A DNA stretch of 64,000 nt from Apostichopus japonicus (lineage: Eukaryota; Echinodermata; Holothuroidea; Aspidochirotida; Stichopodidae), in NCBI RefSeq assembly GCF_037975245.1, contig NC_092579.1:16394178-16458177 (forward strand), read 5' to 3'. Below are positions 13,385 to 24,670 of this stretch, in pieces. The position numbers and the translations under genes were made by a program. Numbering within the stretch: position 1 is the stretch's first letter; every line of letters begins with the position of its first letter. The notes below the pieces were generated by a model, which saw only the letters and a program-made list of their open reading frames with translations, ran no database searches and was not told the DNA's origin.

Positions 13385-14000
13385 ATGAGAGGTGACAACA
13401 GAGTACTTACATGGGGAACTCCTTACCTTCTGGACAAATTACTCATGCATTTTCCCGTGCCATCGGCGCTCAACTCACAAAAAAAACTACCACCAACTAT
13501 ACCGTAGCCTGCCAATGGCAGCCGGTCTAGCCAGCTCTGTCTGGCCAGATCCGGTGCCTTGGTCTGGTCATTCTTATCCTGTGATTTGCACTGTTCAATT
13601 GCAAGTCTACATCCAAGGTTTTGATGCTTGTTTTGCATCCGCTCAGCTCACTTGAGACCTTATTTTCTCCCGTTTTGGTGAGTTCGCTCCTGTTTAGTCC
13701 CTTTGGGACCCCTCTTTCCACCCGGGGTACATCGGGGAAGGGTTTTTCCTTCCTTTCCTGTTCGGCCGTAGCATAGCTAGCTTCGACGAGATCCCTCAAT
13801 ATTGTTTTGTGTGGGGGTTCATCGACCTTATCTCGGGTACAAGGTGTGCTTTTGGTTGCCTCCTTGCTCTGGGATCGGTGGGCTTTTCGAGCCTCTTTGC
13901 GGCCTACTTCCCTCCGTGGAACTTTAGCGATTCCATTCTGGCCCTTTTTAGTAACTCGTTCCCTCGTAAGTAGCCCCACTAATCAAGTGGGGATAATTTA
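13385..14000. repeat. Unclassified G+C-richer insertion, probable transposon remnant
   Basis: This block in the e11-e12 intron is clearly richer in G+C than its surroundings and follows a (CT)n run. A 150-codon open frame runs on the minus strand (13527-13979) with a Lys/Arg/Glu-rich product I do not recognise. A small hairpin (ccccact-aatca-agtgggg) lies near 13975-13993. Flanks are ordinary A+T-rich intron with a (att)n run at 14055. I see no clear terminal repeats. Confidence 0.45.
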
Positions 14001-14639
14001 GAGCAAGTACAGCTATCTGACATGTGAAGTGAGCTGACAAACATATTACGATATTATATTATTATTATTATTGTGATATATGATAGATGTACAACTTGTA
14101 TCATATATAAACTTGTTCAACACATTTAGTGTTTCTATCTCACACTTTCACACCCTGTTGTCGATATGAAATTACCGATTATTGGCAACTTCTTTGGATA
14201 GATCTGCTGGAATTATTTGACCCGCTGATTCCAGCATAAATTGGCAAGAAGGCTTGTCTCGTCATTGATCGACGAGGGTGCCATTACTGTGGCATCGTGT
14301 GCATAGGTTATTTGTTTAAGGCTGCATATCATGCTTATTGATATCTTACGAATGCATGATGTTAATTGTCAACATTGATATGCCAGGGTTGGGCTTTCTA
14401 GCTCACTTCAGAGGTAGTATTTCCAGAGTTCATAGGTGAAACAAGAAATCAATCCAATTAAAAGTGTGTAATAATTAATTTCTACTTAGTCTCTTAGCAA
14501 ATAGAAAGTTGGGACAACAGATTGAAGCTTAGAAATATTTTCTATAAAGTTTCAGTATGACCATCTATGATTAAAAAGACCAATTGACAGACCAATGTCG
14601 TGTGACCATTTTCATATCGGCTAAATTTTCATTTGACAG

Positions 14640-14753
14640 ATCCAGACGAATGCGGCTTGAATCCATGTCAGAATGGAGGTGAATGCACGGACTTGGTCAA
14701 TAGTTATGTCTGTAATTGCTTGGAGGGATTCTCTGGAACTAATTGTGAAACAC
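14640..14753 (+). CDS. Exon e12: calcium-binding EGF domain
   Basis: 38 codons, phase 1-1, acceptor catttgacag, donor gtgagc at 14754. [26 protein letters not shown] (hydroxylation motif), [10 protein letters not shown]. Six cysteines present. Confidence 0.93.
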
Positions 14754-15087
14754 GTGAGCTCGAAATTCCCTTTAACAGTTTAAATTTATTTCAATGTTCT
14801 TGCTGACTCTCTCTACAATACTAAGATTCAAGGCCATAGAAATGGGTTTGAAACATTTCTAGGCTATCTAGAAATCACTCCTGAATCACTGATGTAACTG
14901 AATCACTGGCAAAGTATTTTTTGCTAATTTTCTTCTTATTAAACTTTGTCATGAATATTTTATAGGCAGAAGTAAAAGTAAAATGTTAATGTAATTTGAC
15001 TTGCTGTTTTACAAGATGATTTCTTATAAGAAGTTATATTCATCGTTAGAACAAAGATCCTCATTCTTTTTATTTCTTTGGTTCCAG

Positions 15088-15201
15088 AATCCAGCAGTTG
15101 TGGGACCAACCCCTGCTTCCCAAATGGACAATGTGTTGACCAGGCCAATGGGTTTATCTGCGTATGTAACCCAGGCTTTGAGGGCACAACTTGCGCATTA
15201 G
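15088..15201 (+). CDS. Exon e13: EGF domain
   Basis: 38 codons, phase 1-1, acceptor ggttccag, donor gtaagt at 15202. It starts ESSSCGTNPCFPNGQC, without the acidic calcium-binding start. CVDQANGFIC keeps the hydroxylation motif. Closes CNPGFEGTTC. Confidence 0.92.
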   Translation, partial: NPAVVGPTPASQMDNVLTRPMGLSAYVTQALRAQLAH

Positions 15202-15659
15202 GTAAGTAATATTTGACTGTGTTATAAAAGTAAGAGGGCCCAGCATTTTTTCCTAGTAGGATCTTCCGTGGAGAACTGGAATGATAACAGATAGAGATTC
15301 ACACTTGGCATAGATAGATGGACAGACATCGTCGCTTCCAGTAACTTTTGTATATCTACCTTCAGAGACTTTTTCCGATTAGATAAACTTTTTTGTTTTA
15401 TGTTAAGCTAGGAAGTTTATCATCTTTACTTGAAGGGGGGGGGGGGTACATTGTCAAAAACTTGGTGCATGTTTTACTCTATTTGGATTCTGCTGAGTTT
15501 CCAAAGACTAATTAAGTTTTGCTCTATTTTGCTCACTTGTAAACGTAGCTTGTATAAAATTTGTGGCAAAGAGATAGTGATGCTTTAAAATGTTCTCTCA
15601 ATGTGGCAGCTTTCATTGGCTACAATGTCTGATATGTTTTCTTTTTCATTTTTATGTAG

Positions 15660-15773
15660 ATATCGTTGATTGCACCCCGACTAGCTGTTTGAATGGAGGA
15701 TTTTGCGTGGATCAGGTCAACGGCTTTACCTGCGATTGTCAACCAAACTTTATGGGAGACAGATGTGAAAGTA
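15660..15773 (+). CDS. Exon e14: calcium-binding-type EGF domain
   Basis: 38 codons, phase 1-1, acceptor tttatgtag, donor gtgagt at 15774. [36 protein letters not shown]. The middle loop is close to that of e13, so the two look like tandem duplicates. Confidence 0.93.
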
Positions 15774-16256
15774 GTGAGTTTGTTTTGCATTTTCCCCGTC
15801 ATTTTGAAGTATCAAGAAGATAGGAGAATTGATTCCTTTCCTACTATCCAACGTCAGAAAGTATCAGCAAGTGGTTAATATTACAAAAAATTGAAAAGAA
15901 GAAAAATGGATCTATATTCAGACTGGTAGACCTGTGAGGGCTTGTTTGACAAATCGGGATCTTTTGATTACTTCTGCTGTCTGTTTATGATTAAAATATG
16001 CATATTTGAGACTGCGTAGGTTTTACTCTGAATCGCAAGTATTTATATACAAATATTGCCCCTTTGTTGCAGTTATTAAAAATATAATATTGCCTCTAGT
16101 TTGCACGATACTTTATCATTTACATTTTATGACCCTGACATAACTGGTTTGAATTGTCAATACTGTCGTACTTTCAAATGTTTCTCTTATATTTCTTCCA
16201 AGTTTTAATGACTTGTTTTTAATATTCAGCATTTGTTCAATCAATGTTTCTAACAG

Positions 16257-16379
16257 ATACTATCGACTGTACACCAACCAATCCATGCCTTAATAATGGA
16301 CAATGTATCGAAGGCGTAGGAGCGGGTGTCTTCACTTGTAGTTGTCAGCCCGGCTTTCAAGGTCCATTATGTGAAATAA
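16257..16379 (+). CDS. Exon e15: EGF-like domain
   Basis: 41 codons, phase 1-1, acceptor tctaacag, donor gtgagt at 16380. DTIDCTPTNPCLNNGQC has one extra residue between C1 and C2, and the C3-C4 loop (IEGVGAGVFT) is longer and lacks the hydroxylation pattern. Closes CQPGFQGPLC. Confidence 0.92.
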
Positions 16380-16554
16380 GTGAGTAGCAAATCCGTCGGT
16401 TCACTGTCAGTAGTAAAATTCAACAAATCCATGATAATTACCTTTTATACTGATCATCACATGCACACTAAATAGCATCCAAATTTAAAGATGTCGGGCA
16501 GTTTTGCAGGGACAACTATTCATGAAGTAGCTTTAATATTTCTTTGCCTCACCT

Positions 16555-16872
16555 ATCTCTCTCTCTCTCTCTCTCTCTCTAAGCCCTCCCATCATCACAA
16601 GCATTTGTTTCTGTCGATAGTAGTACAAGACATAAATTGGGTTACTTAAAAAAAAGGAGAATGTGTCCGTAACAAAATAAATCTGTTAAACCTAGTCAAG
16701 GTCAGAGCTATCCATACACTTATGCCAATTAAAACTTAATTAAACCAAAGAATGTGGTTTGTTTAATAATTATGAAGGATGATAATTGGATGAGTTGCTG
16801 ATTTTGTTTTATATAGCATTATTCACTGGTGGGGTGGAGGGAGGGCTAGGGTGGAGGGAGTGGGGGAGTGGA
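16555..16872 (+). repeat. (CT)n run and purine/G-rich tract
   Basis: A (ct)n dinucleotide run at about 16555-16582 is followed at 16829-16870 by a G-rich stretch with many GGG runs (ggtggagggagggctagggtgg), a possible quadruplex. Between them the sequence is ordinary intron. Confidence 0.7.
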
Positions 16873-16904
16873 ATGAAGTAGAAACTGACTGAAGATGGAT
16901 AATC

Positions 16905-17290
16905 TTATATTATACAACACCTATTTTTATGAAGAACATTTGATTGGTCGATTGCATGCAAAATCCGCTTTATTGCACTCTATGAAATAGAACCATGTGT
17001 TATACTTTTTTGATAGCCCTTTTTCCAATGGTAAGAGTGCAGAGAAACCTCTCTGTTCAAAAAAATCTGTTGCATGAGTGCATTTTACAACCAATTATAT
17101 CCAAATTTGAAGGTGTTGTATAAAACAAATAATGAATGGTTTCCATTCGTGCAATAGTGCAAATATTACATTTGTTAAAAGATGTAATTTGTTCCATTCA
17201 ACTCGGCTGCGCCTCGTTGAATGGAACATTCCATCTTTCAACTCATGAAATATTTGCACTATTGCACTCATAACCATTTATTATTTGTAT
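16905..17290. mobile_element. Nested inverted repeats, MITE-like element
   Basis: Seen: ttatacaacacct near 16909 recurs inverted as aggtgttgtataa near 17110. From 17125 to 17290 a second imperfect hairpin has arms with gtgcaatagtgcaaatatt and its inverse, and an inner ttgttccattcaa / ttgaatggaaca pair around a short G+C-rich loop. No coding capacity. Known: such palindromic elements are usually non-autonomous DNA transposons. I see no clear target duplication. Confidence 0.6.
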
Positions 17291-18179
17291 ACTGTAAGCT
17301 CAGTTCTAGATAACATCTTGATATACATGATGTACTACTTTGTTATGAGCTATTGGTCGATGAGGACAAAGTGATGTCGACTTAACTCTTCTCATCACCG
17401 AGTACACTCACAGTGTATTCCAAACTCTAGATTATAGCAGCTTCTATAAAGCATTCATGAAGTACCCAGTTGTTAAGGGATTGTCAGATCAAAGCTATTG
17501 CTTTTACAGTCTGACCAGGGCAGCAGTCTAACAGGAAGGTTAAACATAAGCTACTACTTCCAAGTTGCGTAAGAGTTGCAACACTTGTAATATGTACATA
17601 GAACAGATCTTTTGAAGAGGAATATGCCATATTCAGTGGCTTGGAGAGCCAGGTTGGAACACATTCTTAGTTCGACAGTAGGTTCCCTTATCTTTAAAGT
17701 GTCTCAAAAAGAAATATGGTACAGTAATGGAGGTATGAATGCATTATTCTTTATTCCAGTGCTTTCTTGTGTTCTTGTTCTACCCCCACCCCCTCTCCCC
17801 CCTTGTTGAAACTTGGCTTGGAGCTGTAACGACCTGATCCCTCTTTCCCCAGCCCTGTTCATAAAAGCCAAGTGTTTATGTTGGCAATCAATTGTTGAGT
17901 TAAGAAATGAGTATTTTGTACATGTATTAGAGCATGTCCTAGGGATGTATAATGCTTTGGCTCTGGCTTACTAGTTTAATTGTATCGTACAGTAGGGACT
18001 GACAATTGTTATCTATTGTTCTGCCTTATGAGGTCTATTTCTAGGAATTTCAAGGTATGATTGCCGATAGTTAACTTCTTCACAGCTGCTCCAAATAATA
18101 TTAGGAGTAACCACCAATGTTTAGGTAACTATAGTGACTCTTTGTCTATTGATATCTATTTTTCCTCCCGCCTCAACAG

Positions 18180-18290
18180 ATCCATTCTGTGATCCCAACC
18201 AATGTGTCAATGAGATCCAGTGTATTCCTGAGACGAATGGCTTTACATGTGAATGTTTGCCTGGCTGGCAGGGAAGACTATGCAGTATTG
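18180..18290 (+). CDS. Exon e16: EGF domain preceding an FN3
   Basis: 37 codons, phase 1-1, acceptor cctcaacag, donor gtatgt at 18291. DPFCDPNQCVNEIQC, CIPETNGFTC, then CLPGWQGRLC. The Trp before Gly in the last loop is shared with e33, e36, e46 and e51. The first three of those, like e16, sit directly before an FN3 exon. No hydroxylation Asp (Pro instead). Confidence 0.92.
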
Positions 18291-18338
18291 GTATGTATAT
18301 TGTTTCACATGTTAAATAATGTGGAGAAGGTGCTTTTA

Positions 18339-18776
18339 GTTTAGGTAATCAGAGTTTTTAGTTAGGTGAGTAGAGCTTTTAGTTAGGCAATTAGAGCTTT
18401 TAGTTAGGTAAGTAGAGCTTTTAGTTAGGTAATTAGAGATTTTAGTAAGGTAATTAGAGCTTTTTGGTGGAGCAGCATCCCAGCGTTGTGTGTTTGGCGT
18501 TGAGGTCGCTGATGATAATGATGTGCTTTGTGGTTTTGGCAGAGTCGTTGAGAAATGTGGTGTGGGAAGGACTGCAGTAGATACGTAGCACCATGACCCG
18601 CTTCCCGTCAATGAAGGTACCTAACTAAAAGCTCTAATTACCTAACTAAAAGCTATACTTACCTAACTAAAAGCTCTTATTACCTAATTTATTAAGAGCT
18701 CTAATTACCTAACTAAAAGAGCTTTTTTAAGCTTTTTAGAGCTTTTAGTTAGGTAATTAGAGCTTTTAGCTAGGGT
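18339..18776. repeat. Inverted minisatellite flanking a LINE endonuclease fragment
   Basis: 18339-18466 holds about six copies of a 21-base unit (tagagcttttagttaggtaa). 18616-18776 holds the same unit mainly in inverted orientation (ttacctaactaaaagctcta), with a further direct copy at its end. The two arrays can form a long foldback. The unique centre is listed separately. Confidence 0.85.
18467..18615 (-). pseudogene. LINE (non-LTR) APE-type endonuclease fragment
   Basis: Read on the minus strand without a stop, this gives about 50 residues including VMVLRIYCSPS and HIIISDLNAKHTTLGC. This fits the core of the apurinic-like endonuclease of LINE retrotransposons (usual pattern xNxYxPP... then GDLNAKHxxWG). 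Gly is replaced by Ser before DLN and Trp by Leu after H-x-x, so it is a decayed fragment. It is trapped between inverted 21-base arrays. Confidence 0.7.
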
Positions 18777-19737
18777 ATTAGCATGCGCTTACACATCTGT
18801 CACACCCACCTGTTTACATACCTGTACAATTTCAGCATTTTTGAAGTAATGTAGTACTTTAGCCTTTAACAGTCTATGAGAATCAAAATATCAAAATCCT
18901 CCTTCACTGTTGTATTCAAAGAAGGCTCTAGGTTAGGCTAGGTTAGTTGTAGTACTGTATGAATTGTATGGTAAATCTATATCCTAACTGTTGAAATGTA
19001 ACATACTCTCTTTAGCTGAAATATGTATTGATGACAGTGTGCGGAATTGATCAAAAATAGTTCCCTTGAAGTGTATTGAACACAGTGAAACAAATTTCCA
19101 TGGTAATGAAGCCAGCATTCATAGTCCTATATGCCACGTTTATTTTATATTATACTATTCACATATGTGAATATATATGACATAGGGGTGGGAGATTTGG
19201 AGGGTCAAGTAAGTGTCCCCACTATTGTGGAAAGCATTTAAAGTGCCATTTTTCAATAACAAAAATTCCCATTGTTGCTAATGAAAAGTAGGCTTTTTCC
19301 ATTTTGAAACATTGAAAAGTGCTAGCCCTTTCTTGTTTCATGGTAAGTGGCAATTAATAATGATAAAATTACTACACCATTCTTAAATTGCTCAATACAC
19401 TCTAAAGTTTTGTCGTGTTGAAAAAAAAGTGGAATCTGTTGAACTGAATACAAATCGGATTTTGTTTCTTTGGGAAATTCTGAGGTGATTTTGTGATTTA
19501 CCTTCTCAAATCATAGTCACATGTCCCATTATCCCTCGTAATTTGTTTGCTCCTCGTATTCCCCCATATTCAAGGCCTCTCTTGCGACCACTTTGGCGGT
19601 ATTCATGACATCCATCGTAAGAAGTAAATGATGTTTCTACTACTATTCCAGTGGTAAAATGTCGTGGTAGTCATGCCTTACTTCACAGAAGACCCTGCAA
19701 GATAGAATTCAATAAGGTTTCATTTCTTTCTCTTCAG
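18777..19737 (+). other. Rest of intron between e16 and e17
   Basis: About 960 bases of A+T-rich sequence before the e17 acceptor. No exon, tandem array or transposon end seen. Confidence 0.5.
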
Positions 19738-20016
19738 AACAAATTATCGAGGTGACGATAGTAGACGTCCAGTCCGATGCAATCACAGTCCAGTTTCCTG
19801 CTTCCCAGGACACAACGGATATTGTCGAGTATATCATCAACGTGGTAGACCCAAATGGACAAACGGTCCAACGGTTAACCCTTCCACCTGGTCTCACAAC
19901 CTATCGACAGGTGATCAACAACCTTCTCGTGGACACTCAGTATATCACCGAAATTGAGGTCCTAACAGTAGACGGACAAACAATTCCAGTAGGAAGTGTT
20001 ACCACTGTAACTCAAG
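19738..20016 (+). CDS. Exon e17: FN3 domain
   Basis: 93 codons, phase 1-1, acceptor tctcttcag, donor gtatta at 20017 (weak; the frame and domain end support it). EQIIEVTIVDVQSDAITVQFPASQ has Phe for the strand-B Trp. Then IVEYIINVVDPNG and NLLVDTQYITEIEVLTVDG. Isolated FN3 between EGF e16 and e18. Confidence 0.9.
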
Positions 20017-20106
20017 GTATTAGACCAGTTTTATATACTTCTAGCCTTAACCCTAGAGGCTAGGACAACCGTTAGGCTATACACTCAACTGCTATCAATC
20101 ACTGTG

Positions 20107-20205
20107 TTCATCACATATCCTTTGATCATATTAATATGATGCAATGAATTTGTTTGAGTTTATCACGTATCCTTTGAGCATATTAATATGATGCAATGAA
20201 TTTGC
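20107..20205 (+). repeat. Two-copy tandem duplication (about 54 bases)
   Basis: The block tcac-tatcctttga-catattaatatgatgcaatgaatttg occurs twice in a row with two or three differences, in the short intron between e17 and e18. Confidence 0.8.
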
Positions 20206-20319
20206 TAATGGAACCCCCCCCTCCTTCCTCTCCATTGCATGAGAAAGGAAGGACAAACGAACCAACGGAAAGGAGATTGAATTAGTCTTTGTATTCTCTT
20301 TCTCATCCTGTCTACTTAG

Positions 20320-20439
20320 ATCCTTGCCTTAACAACCTATGCGGACCCAATACCATCGAGTGCTTGGCATCGACTACAGACGCCAGGGGTTATATTTGTC
20401 GCTGTCAAACCATGTTCTCCGGTCCTACCTGTGATATGG
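20320..20439 (+). CDS. Exon e18: EGF-like domain following an FN3
   Basis: 40 codons, phase 1-1, acceptor ctacttag, donor gttagt at 20440. DPCLNNLCGPNTIEC, then a long C3-C4 loop (LASTTDARGY) to CRCQTMFSGPTC. The GY-x-C-x-C ending of the long loop is shared with the other EGFs placed right after an FN3 (e32, e38, e48). Confidence 0.9.
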
Positions 20440-20694
20440 GTTAGTTCATTTATTTCAATTATTTTCATCTGGCAATTAGTCACTTTGTTTTATTTGGCAT
20501 CAGCTCAGTCGAACTCAGTAGGGAAAGATTTGGAAACTAAATGTATAAAATTGATAATCCTGAGCACTGGAGAATAATTTATCCAGTATGCCATCGCAAA
20601 GTGCTTTGCAAAGATTAGTCAAATTGCTGTACAAATCCAACAATCTATGGCAGTCGTTTTTACTCAGGAATCATATCGTATTATAAGAATTTTA

Positions 20695-21030
20695 CATTTG
20701 ATTACTCAGAAATCATATTACTAAGGAATCATATTGTATTATTAGAATATTGTATTATAATCATTGTATAATCATAGTATAATCATATTATAGTCATTTT
20801 ATTATCATATTATAATCATATTATAATCATATTATAATATGATTATTATATTATTTATCATATTATTATAATACTATTATTAGAATATTGTATTATAATC
20901 ATATTATAATCATATTATCATCATAATATAATCATATTATAGTCATATTATAATCATATTATAATCATATTTTAATCATATTATAAATATAATCGTATTG
21001 TTATATATTCGTATTATTATCATATTGTAT
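20695..21030 (+). repeat. A+T-rich tandem array (tattataatca unit)
   Basis: About 300 bases made of imperfect copies of an 11-base unit (tattataatca), with longer cassettes such as gaatattgtattataatc repeated. Lies in the e18-e19 intron. The remainder of that intron shows nothing else. Confidence 0.85.
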
Positions 21031-21311
21031 TATCAGAAACGAAGATCAGGGCCTTCAGAGCCGCCACACAAGACTTGAATACTAAATTAATGATCCCATA
21101 CTTAGGCTGGGCTGGTCATCTTCCTCTATATACACCATACAGATATGAGACTGGGATTTATAATTCTTCATTATGGAATAATTGATTTCATTATCTCATA
21201 TTTTGTCTCTCTTATTCTACTCCATTTGATATGAAACTGATCTGATCTTTTGTAGTTTGTAATCCTCCCATTTGTTTTTCTTTGGAAACCTTTCTTTATT
21301 TGCTCATCTAG

Positions 21312-21425
21312 GTGTGGACCAATGTGTAAACGGACCATGTATGAATAATGGAGACTGTATAAACACAGTCAATGGCTTCCTTTGCAACTGCCCAGCAGAA
21401 TTCACAGGAACATTCTGTGAAGAAG
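21312..21425 (+). CDS. Exon e19: EGF domain
   Basis: 38 codons, phase 1-1, acceptor gctcatctag, donor gtaggt at 21426. GVDQCVNGPCMNNGDC, CINTVNGFLC (Asn form of the hydroxylation motif), CPAEFTGTFC. Confidence 0.92.
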
Positions 21426-21639
21426 GTAGGTCATTCGTTCAATAACCGACGATTCGTAACTCATCTTAAGCTACGTATATGGGCCTATTATTGCTTCTTA
21501 CCTTAAATGTGTTTACTACTTAAAATATAATTGTCTATCGCAAATTTATTTTAGCTGACTAAAAGGCTAAGCTTCTCATCTGCATCGTCCTGTCTATTCC
21601 ACTGAATGTTGGAAGGATTATCCGTAGTCAACTGTTACG

Positions 21640-22110
21640 AAAATGATCGATTTTAGACAACATGTCGCAAGTTGGATGCTGAGGAGACTGCTGCAGCACT
21701 GCATCCTAGCGGTGTAGGCCATAGTTTGTTGTGCCCTGCAGTGTTGTACCCCACAATAGGCTCTGCAGAGATATTCTGTGTTGTTTGATATTCAATCAGC
21801 CTTGCTGTAGGGGGGGGGGCAAAGAGGGCGATCGCCCCAACCCCCTTGAGCATATTTTGTTTTGATATCTCTAGTAATTTGTAAATAAACAAAGGTTAGA
21901 TGCAACTTACAAGGCCTGGGAAGTGTCATTTGCAGCAATCTGGGAGGCATGTTCGGCCAAAATGTTCTTGTACGCTTCGCGCCAATCCATGGTGGCGCTA
22001 CGCTTAGGTAGTTTGCCTACAGGCTTCGCCCCTCCCTTGGCTGATTCCTGGCTACGCGCCTGGCTGTAAGGGGTTTTGCACCTACTGCAGCTTTTCCTTG
22101 AGACACAGTA
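21640..22110. repeat. G+C-richer block, unclassified dispersed repeat
   Basis: Within the e19-e20 intron this part is richer in G+C and has short phrases such as cgcttcgcgccaatcc, ggcgctacgc and gctacgcgcctgg. I cannot define ends or a coding region; an ageing mobile-element fragment is likely. Confidence 0.35.
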
Positions 22111-22563
22111 ACTAAATGGTCTGTGTTGGATGATATCAGTAAATTGTCAGTCCTTTAAGTGATCTTGTAAAACACTGGGTACTGTGACAAAGTTTAGTTT
22201 GCCTCCTGTCATTCAAAATCTTCTAGAAAACAAACTATGTATTGTTTGTTTGTTTGCATGTATGCCACATTATCCCACGACAGATTTGGCAATTTACAGC
22301 TATCTACAGCCTACGACAATTTTAGTAGCAGGCAGAGCTATCCCTAAGGTAAAGCCTAGTTATGCGGATGGTAAAGTCAGCTTATAAAGTTGTAAATTAT
22401 TACCTGATATCTAAGAAAACTCATAACAAGCTCGTGCCATCTTTGTGTTTACCTATCACTAAATCCTGACATTTTCATTTGTGATTCTGATGAGAAAGAA
22501 AAGAATGTTTTGAAATTCATGAAAATGACAAAACTGTTTTCTTTTGTGAATTTATTCCCACAG

Positions 22564-22677
22564 ATGTCAATGAATGTGTAACTATCATGCCATGCGTAAA
22601 TGGACAATGTGCAAACCTCTTTGGCGGTTACCAGTGTATCTGTCCCGCCGGTTTTTCGGGTACCAATTGCCAACTTG
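22564..22677 (+). CDS. Exon e20: calcium-binding EGF domain
   Basis: 38 codons, phase 1-1, acceptor attcccacag, donor gtaaat at 22678. DVNECVTIMPCVNGQC has C1-C2 one residue longer and C2-C3 one shorter than usual. CANLFGGYQC fits the Asn hydroxylation pattern. Closes CPAGFSGTNC. Confidence 0.92.
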
Positions 22678-23001
22678 GTAAATTCAATTTTTTTTTTATT
22701 TTTCGTTTTTGCTGTCCTGTCCCTTATTAAAAAAGCAACTTATTGGATTTGTGAGATGATCTTACGTCGGAAGAAAGTTTGTTCACTCATTATATCAAAT
22801 GTTCCTTTATAAATGTTTGAAACCTAAAAGAATTGAAAAACTGTGGAAAGAAGACGAAACTAAGAACTCATAATGGAGGAACAGTAGGACCGACTGTTAA
22901 ATTGGACAAATGGAGCAAGTAAAAAGGGCAAACTCAGACACAATAAAAGCAATTTGAAAGATTTAAAAATGCTATGCAGTAATAGAAAGTACTATACATA
23001 G

Positions 23002-23612
23002 TTAAAAGAAAAGTCCAGGTCAAAATTTCTTTTTGATATGTTAAAGAGGAACATAATCTAAGCATTCTGGTGAAATTTGCATTCAAGTCCTATGTTCCTT
23101 TTCTGAGATATTGGACAGTTGAAGTTGCCACCTTTCGTACCAAAAGTGAACTTGGAGCAAACAGGTGTGCAACAACCTGTGCATCAGTGTGCAACAATGA
23201 TGTCACTGGTGTGACATCATTGTTGCACACTGATAAATAATATTTTGTTTTCCTTTAAAATTTACGTCAAATTTAATACTCCACAATTGGATGCATCCAT
23301 TATGTGAATGCACCACAGATATTGGTATTTTATCAACTTTACATCCCATTTTGACAAATTAGTTACCCTATCTAATCCAAGGTCAAATCAATAGACTGAA
23401 AAATAAAGAAAACACAACATAATTTGTCAGTGTGCAAATATGATATCACACCTGTTTGCTTCAAGTTCACTTTTGGTAGAATATCATATAACTTCAGCTG
23501 TCAATATCTCATAAACGGTACATAGGAATTGGATACAATTTCACTAGAATGGTTAGATTATGTTCCTCTGTAAAATATCAAAGAGAAATTTTTACCTCAA
23601 CTATTCTTTTAA
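23002..23612. mobile_element. Palindromic MITE-like element with about 170-bp inverted ends
   Basis: Left part (ttaaaagaa...ccaggtc, gttaaagaggaacataatc, ccaaaagtgaacttg, caaacaggtgtg) recurs inverted at the right (cacacctgtttg, caagttcacttttgg, gattatgttcctc, ...ttcttttaa), with diverged stretches between. An inner perfect palindrome lies at 23185-23232: two 22-base arms and a 4-base loop. No coding capacity; probably a non-autonomous DNA transposon in the e20-e21 intron. Confidence 0.75.
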
Positions 23613-23969
23613 AGAAACATTTTGAGGACACTTTTTTGGAGTCAACTTAGTGACAGCTTTGTGGCCCATTTGAAACTGAAATGAGGAGGTCATGTCAAAT
23701 TGTAGAAATCCAGCAAAATTGTTTGTGTTTCCAAGAATTTGCTCAGACTTAAAATCTAAAAATGTTTGTGTAAAAATGATCTATGACATGTTTCAAATGG
23801 GGTGACATTAAAAATCTGTTATTTCTTTATTGATGCATGGACGGTTAGCCACCGTGCCAAATGAATATGCTAGATGCAGACAGATATTAACTAAACACCA
23901 AATTATTTTCCATATTTATATCTCTCTCAATGTTCATATTTTTTTTTTCTGTCATTACTCTGACAACAG

Positions 23970-24086
23970 GAAGTGTCTGCACTATTAACCGATGTCTTAA
24001 TGGAGGGGTATGTTTTCCTGGAGTAACAGCGACAGACTTCATCTGTATGTGTCAGCCAGGCTTTGCTGGACAACTCTGTGATACAA
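23970..24086 (+). CDS. Exon e21: EGF-like domain
   Basis: 39 codons, phase 1-1, acceptor ctgacaacag, donor gtaagt at 24087. GSVCTINRCLNGGVC, a longer C3-C4 loop (FPGVTATDFI), CQPGFAGQLC. Not of the calcium-binding type. Confidence 0.92.
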
Positions 24087-24301
24087 GTAAGTACCGAAAC
24101 AGATCATCTGCCTTTCGCATTCCAGTCTTTCAGATTTTTTGTCTCCTTGTGGGGTAGATAGAAGGAGAGAGGAAATGCAGCAGGAGGAGTTGGGAGGGGG
24201 GGGAATGAAGATATTTTCTGCTTTCTTATAAAAACTTTACATCTTGTTTCTTTGGGTGGAGATTAGCTTTATGCTAACCTAGTTTACCCTTTATTGCTTA
24301 A

Positions 24302-24445
24302 ATAGATGAATGGATGAATGAATGAATGAATGATTGAATGAGTGAGTGAGTGAGTCAGGCAGACAGCCAGTTACTCACTCACCCACTCACCCAGTCAGTC
24401 ACATAGTCAGTCACATAGTCAGTCACTCAGTCAATCAATCAAATC
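24302..24445 (+). repeat. Tetranucleotide repeats (gaat)n, (gagt)n, (cact)n, (agtc)n
   Basis: Runs of gaat and gagt are followed by cact and agtc runs, so gtgagtgagt and actcactcac can pair as a hairpin. Lies in the e21-e22 intron. Confidence 0.85.
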
Positions 24446-24556
24446 TCTCTCACACCAAGGGGATTTCTGTTTGTATTCTTTGTACAATAGTACACTGTTA
24501 TAAAGGATGTTTATGTTTTTGTTTTTGTCATCTGTTTTTTTACTTTCTCTTTCCAG

Positions 24557-24670
24557 ATATCCCTGATTGCATGCCAGAACCATGTCAGAATGGTGGTACA
24601 TGCGTGGATGGTATCAACCAGTATACCTGTAACTGTCTTACTGGGTTCTCCGGGGTGAATTGCGAACAGA
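24557..24670 (+). CDS. Exon e22: EGF domain with O-fucose consensus
   Basis: 38 codons, phase 1-1, acceptor tctttccag, donor gtaagt at 24671. [16 protein letters not shown] matches C2-x4-S/T-C3. CVDGINQYTC fits the hydroxylation motif. Closes CLTGFSGVNC. The following intron is the shortest of the window (272 bases). Confidence 0.94.
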
